Shown: positions 52,140 to 61,700 of the stretch, one piece after another | Layout of the letters: every line of letters starts with the position of its first letter | How positions within the stretch are numbered: position 1 is the first letter of the stretch | From: Flavobacterium sp. ENC | Lineage (GTDB): Bacteria; Bacteroidota; Bacteroidia; Flavobacteriales; Flavobacteriaceae | Assembly: GCF_020991415.1 (NCBI RefSeq) | Contig: NZ_JAJMOY010000001.1 | Span: forward strand, 744,001 to 808,000 | Reading direction: 5' to 3' | Length of the DNA stretch: 64,000 bases | Notes under the pieces: model-generated | What the model was told of the DNA's origin: nothing | Database searches by the model: none | The model's input: only the letters and a program-made list of their open reading frames with translations | Program-made: the position numbers and the translations under genes

Positions 52140-52553
52140 ATGGCCCCAACGATAGAAAAATATTTCACTTGTATAATATTTTTGGTTTCGCCGGTAACAT
52201 TAAGTCTATATGCACAAAGTACAATAGAAAAGCCTGTTTTTTCTGTTACCACACCTTGTAAAGCGACTTCTTGTACCTTTAACCAAAAGAATGATATAGC
52301 TGATGAAAGTATCAGCAAATTAGATAATTCTAATCAGTTTATAGAAGGGCTATCCATCCCCAAGGATAGCCTTGCTATGGCAACTGATCTGGCTTGTCAG
52401 ACGACTTCTAAATGCGAAGAATCAGCAGTTACAGCTTCTTATTCAGTTCTTGCAAAAGACATTATTGAGAACTATAAGTATGATTTTTCAGAAACATTTA
52501 TTGATATTTTGTTTTTTGAGAATATAGACTTGGCCCGAAAACGTACTATATGA
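52140..52553 (+). CDS. Unrecognised secreted protein before sprC
   Basis: A 137-residue protein with a probable signal peptide (FTCIIFLVSPVTLSLYAQ). It is Ser/Thr-rich with six cysteines, partly arranged as CKATSC and CQTTSKCEE, and no known domain. Its stop overlaps the start of the sprC-like gene (ATGA at 52550), indicating translational coupling. An association with SprC secretion or folding is inferred from this overlap only. Confidence 0.7.
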   Translation: MAPTIEKYFTCIIFLVSPVTLSLYAQSTIEKPVFSVTTPCKATSCTFNQKNDIADESISKLDNSNQFIEGLSIPKDSLAMATDLACQTTSKCEESAVTASYSVLAKDIIENYKYDFSETFIDILFFENIDLARKRTI

Positions 52554-54010
52554 TTCAAAAAACTACTTTAACTTTTACCAAATTCTTTCTTTTATTTGGC
52601 ATTTTTTTATTTGTCGGATCTAGTTTGTATGCTCAAAAAGTAACACCTGAAATTCTTGCTTTCGACAGAATTTGTGCCGGTATTACAAGTCAGACATACA
52701 AAGCTACATTTACCTATAGCGCTTTCCCGGCCGGTACTACATTTGCGGTTGAGCTGTCAGATAAAACGGGAAGTTTTACTACACCTACGCCTGTTACAGG
52801 AACGGTTGTAGATGATGCACCAGATAAACAGACGATAACCTTTTCGATTCCGCCGAACATTGTGGGATCTGATACTTATGCTTTAAGAATTAAAAGTTCA
52901 GGAGGATATGTAAGCCCTACATTTTTCTCTTCAACAGCAAAAAAGTTATTCCCTATTTATTACAAAATACACGATAAACAATACACGATTAATAATTTTA
53001 ACGGTTCTGCTACCTTTTGCGCAGGAGGCAGTTATGTATTGTCTATAGATCCTGATTCTACGAATCCGGAAAATGATTCACCTTTAAAATACCCTTCATT
53101 ATCTTATAACTGGTATAAGGATAATGGTGCTACAGTACCACCAACACTTATGGCCGGTAATTCGGGTCCAAACTATACAGCTACTGCAGCAGGTACTTAT
53201 TACGTAGAAACGAATTATGGCAGCTGTACTTCTCTTTCGTATTCAAATCGAGTTGTATTAACGTCTTCCGGTGCAGGTTCTTCTGTAACGGTAACTTCAA
53301 GTTTAGGTAATCCTTTTTGTGCAAACGAAGTCGGTACAGTATTGACGGCTACAGCAGGAAACAGTTATGTCTGGAAAAAGGATAATGTCGTTATTCCGGG
53401 TGCAACAACGCGTAGTATCAATGCAAACGAATCCGGAGTGTACAGCGTTGCTGTAGACTTTGGCGGATGTATAGCTACAGGAAGTATAGATTTAAAAAGT
53501 ACCAGCTTTACAGCAAGTATTGACGTTGCAGATCAATATGAACTTAAAGACGGAGAGACCTTAAGCGTTTCTATTACAACTGATGCGACAAACCCAACTT
53601 ATGAGTGGTATTTAAATAACAATATTATTCAGGGTGCGACTTCAGCAACTTACCTGGTATCAGTAAGAGGAAACTACAGAGCAAAAATTTCTGTGTCTAC
53701 GGGTTGTACTTCTGCGAAAGAGTTTTCCTTTAGAATTACTTCAGCACTGGATGCTGTTACCACAGTAATTCCAAACATAGTAAGTCTGAGAAATCCGTAT
53801 TGGAATATCCCGGATATTTACAAAACTGCAAGCACAAAAGTGATCATATTAAGTTCAAACGGAGAAGTGATGTTTGACGATGTTGGAAGTAATTACGATC
53901 CCGAACTTAATACGTTTATAAAAGATTTTAAAAATGTTAATCCGGTATATTACTATGTCATTCAATCCGACACAGGTGAAAAAAAAGGATCAATAACTGT
54001 GATAAAATAA
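52550..54010 (+). CDS. sprC: SprC-like secreted gliding protein with Ig-like repeats
   Basis: A 486-residue exported protein (signal about residues 1-29, ending SSLYAQ). The middle part is a series of Ig-like modules with Cys pairs (YNWYKDNGATVPP, NSYVWKKDNVVIPGATTRS, PTYEWYLNNNIIQGATSAT). The C terminus from about residue 405 (SLRNPYWNIPDIYKTASTKVI) resembles the type B T9SS sorting domain. In F. johnsoniae sprC lies directly before sprD and sprB, and the same order with a 1-bp gap to the next gene is seen here, so I use the symbol; confirmation by similarity search is lacking. Its function in gliding is supportive in F. johnsoniae, not essential for all motility. Confidence 0.8.
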   Translation: MIQKTTLTFTKFFLLFGIFLFVGSSLYAQKVTPEILAFDRICAGITSQTYKATFTYSAFPAGTTFAVELSDKTGSFTTPTPVTGTVVDDAPDKQTITFSIPPNIVGSDTYALRIKSSGGYVSPTFFSSTAKKLFPIYYKIHDKQYTINNFNGSATFCAGGSYVLSIDPDSTNPENDSPLKYPSLSYNWYKDNGATVPPTLMAGNSGPNYTATAAGTYYVETNYGSCTSLSYSNRVVLTSSGAGSSVTVTSSLGNPFCANEVGTVLTATAGNSYVWKKDNVVIPGATTRSINANESGVYSVAVDFGGCIATGSIDLKSTSFTASIDVADQYELKDGETLSVSITTDATNPTYEWYLNNNIIQGATSATYLVSVRGNYRAKISVSTGCTSAKEFSFRITSALDAVTTVIPNIVSLRNPYWNIPDIYKTASTKVIILSSNGEVMFDDVGSNYDPELNTFIKDFKNVNPVYYYVIQSDTGEKKGSITVIK

Positions 54011-54011
54011 T

Positions 54012-57000
54012 ATGAAGAAAATTTTACTATTCATAACTTTATTTTACGGTTTTTCAAATGTACTCTATTCGCAGGAAGCTCCTGAGGATGGAGTTGTTTC
54101 GTTTTCGTTACCCATCAGAAATTCTTTAAAGTTTAATAGATATTTAATCAATCCAACATTTAGTTTCGTACGCGAACAAAATGCTTATATAAGTTTTTAT
54201 AATAAAAGACAATGGACTCAGTTTGAAAATGCACCCAACAGCTATTTATTTGGCTACTCAGGGCGTTTTAGAGAGAATGAAGCTTTTGCCTTTGGCTTGT
54301 TTCAGCAGAATTACGGTTTAATGACCGTTTTCGGCGGAGTTGCCAACTTTGCTCACAATATCGTTTTGCAGGAAGACAGCAATTTGACTTTTGGTCTTAA
54401 TGTTGGCGCTTATAAAAGCAGTCTTGATAAAGGCAAAATCATATCTGATGATACAAGTTTAATTGTAGATTACCCGGGAAGCACTTTACTTACAGTAAAT
54501 CCTGGTATTAACTACGGTACCGCGTTCCTTGATTTCGGATTGTCTGTAAATAATTTAATCCTTTACAATTTCGGTTCAGGAGTTGTAAAAGAAGATCCGG
54601 AGAGAGCGATTGAATTGCATGCGATGTACACTGGATACATAGATTCATACGGTTTTTTCGACAGAAGTAAATTTTCGGGAATTGTTAAAACAGAAATCAA
54701 ACAAGACAAAACTGTTATTTCGGGATTGGCGATGGTTGCTATTCCAAAAGGAGTATGGGCACAGGCCGGATACAATACCTTGTACGGAGTTTCAGCCGGT
54801 CTTGGAGTTAATATATCACCAAGTATTGCTATAGAATACAATTATGAAAGAGGAATGGGTAATTTCTCTAATTTAGGAGGTTCCCACGAATTCGCTATAG
54901 CTTATAAATTCAAAAATAAAAATTACTATTATGGTGATGACGAAGAAGGGTCTCTTATGGATCCTGCTAAAGCAAAACCGGTAATAGCGAAAAAAACTAC
55001 GGCTGCTGCTCCGGTTACAAGAGTCAGTGGAGCTGAAAAAGCCAAACTTGCTGCTGATGCGAAAGCGAAAGCCGATGCAGAAGCACAACAGGCAAGACTT
55101 GCGGCGGCTGAAAAAGTTAAGGCTGATGCCGAAGCTGCGGCAAGAGCAAGATTAGCGGCAGATACAAAAGCGAAAGCGGATGCTGAAGCATTAAAAATAA
55201 GACTGGCTGCAGACGCAAAAGCGAAAGCTGATGCTCAGGCTGCTGCGAGAGCAAAATTGGCGGAAAGCAAAACGACAGCCAAGCCTGCGACAACACAAAA
55301 AACAGCGGCACAATTAGCTGCAGATAAAGCGAGAGCTGATGCAGAAGCTGTTGCGAAAGCCAGACTGGCAGCTGCAAAAGCAAAAGCAGATGCAGAAGGT
55401 ACAGCGAAACCAAAAACAGCAACGCCGGCTGAGCCACAAAAAACTCCGGCACAGTTAGCTGCAGATAAAGCGAAAGCGGATGCTGAAGCAGCTGCAAAAG
55501 CAAGACTGGCGGCAGATACAAAAGCGAAAGCGGATGCAGAAGCACTGAAAATAAAATTAGCTGCTGACGCAAAAACAAAAGCTGACGCCGCAGAAGCAAA
55601 ACGTAAAGCCGACGCTAAAGCGAAAGCTGAAGCTGCAGATTTAGAATCGATTTTAGCTGCAGATGCTAAAGCGAAAGCGGATTCAGATGCGCTTCAGGCG
55701 AGAATTGCTGCAGAAACAAAAGCAAAAGCCGCAGCTACGACAAAAACAAAAACAAGTATTGATGCTGCAAATAAAGCAAAACTGGCAGCGGATGCGAAAG
55801 CGAAAGCGGCAGAAGAGGCAGCCCTGAAAGAAAAACTGGCAGCGGATGCAAAAATTAAAGCTGACGCAGAAGCAAGACAAGCAAGACTTGCAGCGGATGC
55901 CAAAGCAAAAGCCGATGCAGAAGCACTGAAAATAAAACTAGCAGCCGATGCTAAGGCAAAAGCTGACGCGGAAGCTTTACAGGCAAGATTAGCTGCAGAA
56001 GCAAAAACAAAAGCCGACGCAGAAGCCATACAAGCTAAGTTAGCAGCGGATGCCAAAGCGAAGGCGGATGCAGAAGCACTACAGGCAAAATTAGTTGCCG
56101 ATGCTAAAGCGAAAGCCGATGCAGAAGCATTAAAAGCAAAACTGGCAGCAGATGCCAAAGCGAAAGCGGACGCAGAAGCCATACAAGCTAAGTTAGCCGC
56201 CGATGCCAAAGCGAAAGCGGATGCAGAAGCCTTACAGGCAAAACTGGCAGCAGATGCCAAAGCGAAAGCCGATGCAGAAGCTTTACAAGCGAAGTTAGCA
56301 GCCGATGCCAAAGCGAAAGCTGACGCAGAAGCCTTACAAGCAAAATTAGCCGCCGATGCCAAAGCGAAAGCTGACGCGGAAGCCTTACAAGCAAAATTAG
56401 CCGCCGATGCCAAAGCGAAAGCGGATGCAGAAGCTTTACAAGCAAAATTAGCCGCTGATGCCAAAGCGAAAGCCGACGCAGAAGCTTTACAAGCGAAGTT
56501 AGCAGCCGATGCCAAAGCGAAAGCTGACGCAGAAGCCTTACAAGCAAAATTAGCAGCGGATGCCAAAGCGAAAGCGGACGCAGAAGCCTTACAAGCAAAA
56601 TTAGCCGCCGATGCCAAAGCGAAAGCGGATGCAGAAGCTTTACAAGCGAAGTTAGCCGCCGATGCCAAAGCGAAAGCAGATGCAGAAGCACTACAAGCGA
56701 AGCTAGCAGCCGATGCAAAAGCAAAAGCAGATATGGAAGCGTTACAGGCAAAATTACTTGCTGATGCAAAAGTAAAAGCTGATGCAGAAGCCACTGCAAG
56801 AAGACAAGCTGAAGCAGAAGCTCAAAAATTAAAGGCAGCAGAGGAAGAGCGTCAGGCAAAATTAGCAGCCGATGCCAAAGCAAAAGCAGATGCAGAAGCC
56901 TTGCAAGCGAAACTTGCAGCGGATGCCAAAGCGAAAGCCGACGCAGAAGCATTACAAGCAAAACTTGCAGCGGATGCCAAAGCGAAAGCGGATGCAGAAG

Positions 57001-58616
57001 CGTTACAAGCTAAGTTAGCAGCCGATGCCAAAGCAAAAGCCGATGCAGAAGCCTTACAAGCGAAACTTGCAGCAGATGCTAAAGCGAAAGCTGACGCAGA
57101 AGCGTTACAGGCAAAACTTGCAGCGGATGCCAAAGCGAAAGCGGATGCAGAAGCCTTACAAGCGAAACTAGCAGCGGATGCCAAAGCAAAAGCCGATGCA
57201 GAAGCCTTACAAGCGAAACTTGCAGCAGATGCGAAAGCGAAAGCTGACGCAGAAGCGTTACAGGCAAAACTTGCAGCGGATGCCAAAGCGAAAGCGGATG
57301 CAGAAGCGTTACAGGCAAAACTAGCAGCTGATGCGAAAGCAAAAGCCGACGCAGAAGCATTACAGGCAAAACTAGCAGCTGATGCCAAAGCGAAAGCGGA
57401 CGCAGAAGCATTACAGGCAAAACTTGCAGCCGATGCCAAAGCGAAAGCCGATGCAGCATCATTACAGGCTAAGTTAGCTGCTGATGCCAAAGCAAAAGCT
57501 GACGCAGAAGCTTTACAGGCAAAACTGGCAGCTGATGCCAAAGCGAAAGCGGATATGGAAGCTGAGCAGGCTAAATTATTAGCAGATGCAAGAGCGAAAG
57601 CCGATGCAGAAGCGAATGAAAGATTAAAAGCGGAACAGGAGACAGAACAATTAAGATTAGCAGAAGAAGCACGTGAAGCAAAATTATTAGCCGACGCCAA
57701 AGCGAAAGCCGATGCGGATGCTCTTGCAAGAACAGCTTCAGTAGCGAAAGATGATACAGCAAAAGCAATCGATAATTTAGCACAATCTTTAGATGCATCA
57801 GGTAAAGCACAAAATGATTTGTTGGCACAGTTTAAAGCAACAGTGGCAAACAAACAAAAAGACCTGGATGATTTGAAAGAAGAGAATGACTTAAGTGATA
57901 AAGGTATTTACAAAGAACCAAAACCGTTCAAAAGTGTAGCTGCTGAAAACAGTCAGATAGAAGCTTTAAAATTACAGATGGCTGAAGCGAATAAAATTCA
58001 AAAAGATGAGATTGCAAAGCTGACAAATTTATATAACGAAAGACTTAAAAAAGTACCAAATAAAAACGATGCTTTAAACAAGGCTTATCTGGAGAAAATA
58101 AATCAGTTGAAAGCGGCTCAGCTTAAAATGGAAGAAGACGGTGCAGCTTTACTTGCCAATTTAGAGCGTATTAAAGCAGAAACTGAAATAGAGAAGAGAC
58201 GTAGAATCAAGCAGGCAGCATACGAAAATGATCAGGGAAGATATGCACAGGATATAGCTGCTCTTAAACGTATTAAGGAAACTACGAAACCAAGCAGTAC
58301 ACCTTTAACAGCAAGTGATTTTGATTTTGGTGAAGACCAGTCAAATATGCAGATTATCAAGAATATTAAAAATTCTGAAAGCGGTTACTATATGATTGTT
58401 GCGGTACACAGCAGCGTCGAAAAAAGAGATGAGTTCTTAACCAAAGCAGTTGCTGCAGGTGTAACGAATATTAATTTCTTCTATAATGTAACAACAAGTA
58501 AATATTACATCTATTACGATAAGTTTGATGGATTATCTGAGGCTCAGGAAGCATTAGGAGCCAAAGGGAAAAAGCCATACAACGGGAAAATGGCCATCGT
58601 AAAAGTGGAGAATTAA
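54012..58616 (+). CDS. sprD: SprD-like protein: PorP/SprF domain, coiled-coil repeats and SPOR-like end
   Basis: A 1534-residue protein. The signal peptide is MKKILLFITLFYGFSNVLYS. Residues about 22-300 resemble the PorP/SprF type of outer-membrane protein (LPIRNSLKFNRYLINPTFSF, FSNLGGSHEFAIAYKFK). From about 340 to 1235 lies an Ala/Lys/Asp/Glu repeat region, in its central parts a 17-residue period (KAKADAEALQAKLAADA), presumably a long coiled coil. An interruption at about 921-948 splits it. The end (about 1452-1534, YYMIVAVHSSVEKRDEFL) is SPOR-like. In F. johnsoniae SprD supports SprB function. The size and position match. Confidence 0.85.
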   Translation: MKKILLFITLFYGFSNVLYSQEAPEDGVVSFSLPIRNSLKFNRYLINPTFSFVREQNAYISFYNKRQWTQFENAPNSYLFGYSGRFRENEAFAFGLFQQNYGLMTVFGGVANFAHNIVLQEDSNLTFGLNVGAYKSSLDKGKIISDDTSLIVDYPGSTLLTVNPGINYGTAFLDFGLSVNNLILYNFGSGVVKEDPERAIELHAMYTGYIDSYGFFDRSKFSGIVKTEIKQDKTVISGLAMVAIPKGVWAQAGYNTLYGVSAGLGVNISPSIAIEYNYERGMGNFSNLGGSHEFAIAYKFKNKNYYYGDDEEGSLMDPAKAKPVIAKKTTAAAPVTRVSGAEKAKLAADAKAKADAEAQQARLAAAEKVKADAEAAARARLAADTKAKADAEALKIRLAADAKAKADAQAAARAKLAESKTTAKPATTQKTAAQLAADKARADAEAVAKARLAAAKAKADAEGTAKPKTATPAEPQKTPAQLAADKAKADAEAAAKARLAADTKAKADAEALKIKLAADAKTKADAAEAKRKADAKAKAEAADLESILAADAKAKADSDALQARIAAETKAKAAATTKTKTSIDAANKAKLAADAKAKAAEEAALKEKLAADAKIKADAEARQARLAADAKAKADAEALKIKLAADAKAKADAEALQARLAAEAKTKADAEAIQAKLAADAKAKADAEALQAKLVADAKAKADAEALKAKLAADAKAKADAEAIQAKLAADAKAKADAEALQAKLAADAKAKADAEALQAKLAADAKAKADAEALQAKLAADAKAKADAEALQAKLAADAKAKADAEALQAKLAADAKAKADAEALQAKLAADAKAKADAEALQAKLAADAKAKADAEALQAKLAADAKAKADAEALQAKLAADAKAKADAEALQAKLAADAKAKADMEALQAKLLADAKVKADAEATARRQAEAEAQKLKAAEEERQAKLAADAKAKADAEALQAKLAADAKAKADAEALQAKLAADAKAKADAEALQAKLAADAKAKADAEALQAKLAADAKAKADAEALQAKLAADAKAKADAEALQAKLAADAKAKADAEALQAKLAADAKAKADAEALQAKLAADAKAKADAEALQAKLAADAKAKADAEALQAKLAADAKAKADAEALQAKLAADAKAKADAASLQAKLAADAKAKADAEALQAKLAADAKAKADMEAEQAKLLADARAKADAEANERLKAEQETEQLRLAEEAREAKLLADAKAKADADALARTASVAKDDTAKAIDNLAQSLDASGKAQNDLLAQFKATVANKQKDLDDLKEENDLSDKGIYKEPKPFKSVAAENSQIEALKLQMAEANKIQKDEIAKLTNLYNERLKKVPNKNDALNKAYLEKINQLKAAQLKMEEDGAALLANLERIKAETEIEKRRRIKQAAYENDQGRYAQDIAALKRIKETTKPSSTPLTASDFDFGEDQSNMQIIKNIKNSESGYYMIVAVHSSVEKRDEFLTKAVAAGVTNINFFYNVTTSKYYIYYDKFDGLSEAQEALGAKGKKPYNGKMAIVKVEN
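55860..57600 (+). repeat. 51-bp minisatellite in the sprD-like gene
   Basis: The coding DNA repeats with a 51-bp period (17 residues). Two blocks, about 55860-56775 and about 56855-57600, are separated by a non-repeating stretch. Units within each block differ mostly by synonymous changes such as GCG/GCC/GCA for Ala. Copy number is likely to vary, and assembly could be unreliable. The region also produces long open frames on the opposite strand that are artefacts of composition. Confidence 0.92.
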
Positions 58617-58639
58617 TATAATTAAGATTAAAGAGTTTC

Positions 58640-58665
58640 GTCCTTCTTAATTTTTTAAGAAGGAC
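58640..58665. promoter_or_regulatory. Hairpin between sprD and sprB
   Basis: GTCCTTCTTAA (58640-58650), loop TTTT, and TTAAGAAGGAC (58655-58665) form a perfect 11-bp stem. It is followed by ATAATAATAAATATT rather than a T tract. It may attenuate transcription or stabilise mRNA ends, giving different levels of sprD and sprB. Confidence 0.65.
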
Positions 58666-58744
58666 ATAATAATAAATATTTTAGAATACTAATAATTTTA
58701 TTTTCTAATGCCCCTTAGGGAATGAAGTGTAAGTAAACAAAAAG

Positions 58745-61700
58745 ATGACTATGGAAAAACCTACTACTTTTAAATCAGTAAAAACTGTTTTTACTTTTAT
58801 CAAAAACATCGTTTCTGATATTCAAAATCAGTTTGAAAAGCGTAATGCTTCACTTTTTGATGCAAAATTGCAGCCTTTATTTGTAAAAGCAACAACGGCC
58901 AAGACGATTCTTGGTATGCTGTTGTTTTTGTGTTTTACCACTACAATTTATGCACAGATTCCTAAACCTTTTAAGCCAAGGTTAGACGGTGGAAGTATGC
59001 AGGTTAAAGGAGATATCCTTTTAATTGGAAATAGTATTGTTACCGGACAAGGCCTGGCAGTACCATATAACGGAACAGCTGATAATAATGCTCAAACGGC
59101 AGTTTATATAGATATTGATGGTGATCCGGGAACCTTTAGTTCAAGTAGTGCAAATTTATTGATTGACAATAGTTGTAAATCTATCGCTTACGCAGGTTTG
59201 TATTGGGCCTCTTGCTACCCTAATGAAGTAGGAACTGATGCTAATCAATTTTTCGTAGGTACACCCAGATTGACCGACTGGAACCAGATTAAGTTTAAAG
59301 TTCCCGGTAGTAACACTTACGAGGTTTTAACTGCAGATAATGCAGCAGATCCTGCAGGAGACGAAGATGATATCATTTTTGATGGTTACCACTATTACGG
59401 TCCGGCAGATACACAGTCTTTTAAAGACTCTCCAATTATTTGTTACAAAAATGTTACAAAGTATTTGCAGGGCGTAAAGGATATTAATGGTAAACTGGAT
59501 GCTAATGGTACTTATACTGTGGCTGACATTAGAGCTACAAGAGGAAAAAGACAAGGAGGAAGCGGAGGAGGATGGACTTTGGTTGTTATTTACGAAAGCC
59601 CTTCACTACCGAGTAAATTCATTTCGGTTTTTGATGGTTATGCAGGGGTGCAGGGTTCAGATGTATTGAATATTCCTGTTTCAGGTTTTAAAACGTTACC
59701 GGGAACTTTGCCTGTTTATGCCAAAATTGGTGTTTCTGCCTTAGAAGGAGACAGAGGTTTAAAAGGGGATTCTTTTCAGTTTAGAGGGGGTGCCCCTCCA
59801 CCGGCAAGTCCGACAAAACTGTTTACGAAAATTTGGGATGCAGTCAATCCGAAAGACATGACGGTTACTCCGATAAAAAGTGATGAGGATAATTTTTTCA
59901 ACTCTACCATTTCAAGAGGAGGAGCGTATGTCAAAAACAGAAACCCTAATAGTGAAAACACTTTAGGTTTTGATATTGACAATGTTGATATTGATAATAC
60001 CGGTAATAAAGTATTAGGAAATAGTGAAACGCAGGGAGCACTTAAATTAACGACGAATGGTGATGGTTACGGAGCATTCCTGACCACTTTTGCCGTTGAT
60101 ATTATTGAGCCAAAGATTGTATTAACAAAAGTAGTAAGAGGCGTTCGTGCCGATGGTGTAACGGAGTATGACCTAAATGGTGCGGATGTAACTTTAGGGC
60201 AGGAGATGCGTTATGAGGTCGGATTCCAGAATGTGGGGAATGACAATGCAAAAACGTTAACGATTACAGATATATTACCACAAAATGTAATTTTTAATCG
60301 TCCAAGCGACATTATTTTTATGGATAATGGTATTTCAGTTGCTTCTTATAACGCAGCCACAAGAACCATAGTATTTAATGTCGATGATAAACTGGTTGTA
60401 AAATCAGGTTCTAAATATAAAATCATATTCAGAGTTAAAGTTGTTGCGGATTGTAACGAATTGGTTGATGCCTGTTCTAATAAAATCCAGAATACTGCAA
60501 CTTCGCGTTATTTTGGTACCGAAAACCCAACCAACAACGGACAGCCTTATGGAGACGGAAGTTATTCCTTTAATACAGGATGTCTTGTAGGTGATCCGAC
60601 TTCAACTAACTTTTTGGTTGGAATCAGTGATTGTTTGTTCCAAAGAAAAGTATCACTGTGTGGTAGCGCCATTCTAAAAGCAGCCAATGGATATACTACT
60701 TATGTGTGGAAAGATGAGTCTGGAAAAGTAGTTGGAACTACACAACAAATTACAGTTATAAAAGCAGGAGTTTACACGGTACAAACCGGAGGTAATCCGG
60801 ATTGTAAAGGTATTCTTCAAACGTATACTGTTGAAGATTATGCAAAAGGTGCCAATGATAATCCGGTTAGTCCATATGCCAGTAATATAGACCCGGCTAC
60901 AAAAAGACCTTACCTTTGTGCCAACGATAATAAGGAGTTTCCAAAGATTTTCTTATGTGGTCTTACAGACACGAGAGAAATCAAAACCAATATTGCCGGA
61001 GCAACCAACATTAAATGGCAGGTTTCTACAGATGTACCCCCTACAGGATTTCCTGCAAGTTGTGCGTATGAAGATGCTGTAAACTGGACACAGGCAGCAC
61101 CGGACGGACCGAATTTCACGGCAAATAAATCCGGGGCATTCAGGGTTATTGTAAGTTACGGGAATAATTGTGTGAACACGTTTTATTTTAGTGTTTTCCA
61201 GAATCCTTTAGATGTAAAAGCTAAAAAGGACGATGTAACTTGTTCAACGCCCGGAAAAATAACGGTTACAAATCCGTTGCCAAATACAGGTTATACCTAT
61301 AGTATAAACGGAACAGATTTCCAAACTTCAAATGTGTTTGATAATCTTCCGGAAGGCAATTATGTGGTAACTGTAAAACAAACAGCACCGGACCCACAAA
61401 CGTCTTCATGTCCTTTTACGGTTAAGTTAACAATCGTAAAAACTATTTTCTCTGCAACTGTAGTGCCTACGGATGCTCTTTGTAAGGGATCTGATGGTAC
61501 TATCAGAGCTACTGCAAATCAGGCACCCGGAGATTACCAATTTATAGTAAAAGTTGCAGGAACGAATACAGTAGTAGAAAATTCAGGAAAAATTTCATTC
61601 CCTAATTATAAGCTTTTTACAGGTTTAGCTCCCGGAAAATATGATGTAGAAGTGTACGCCAACAATTCGCTGACACTTCCTGCTAATAACGGTTGTTTTG

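Noticed and set aside
55694..57853. Long open frames on the minus strand opposite the sprD repeats (up to 366 residues)
   Set aside because: They are Ala/Ser/Leu-rich mirrors of the 51-bp coding repeats, lack start context and family features, and overlap a well-supported gene.
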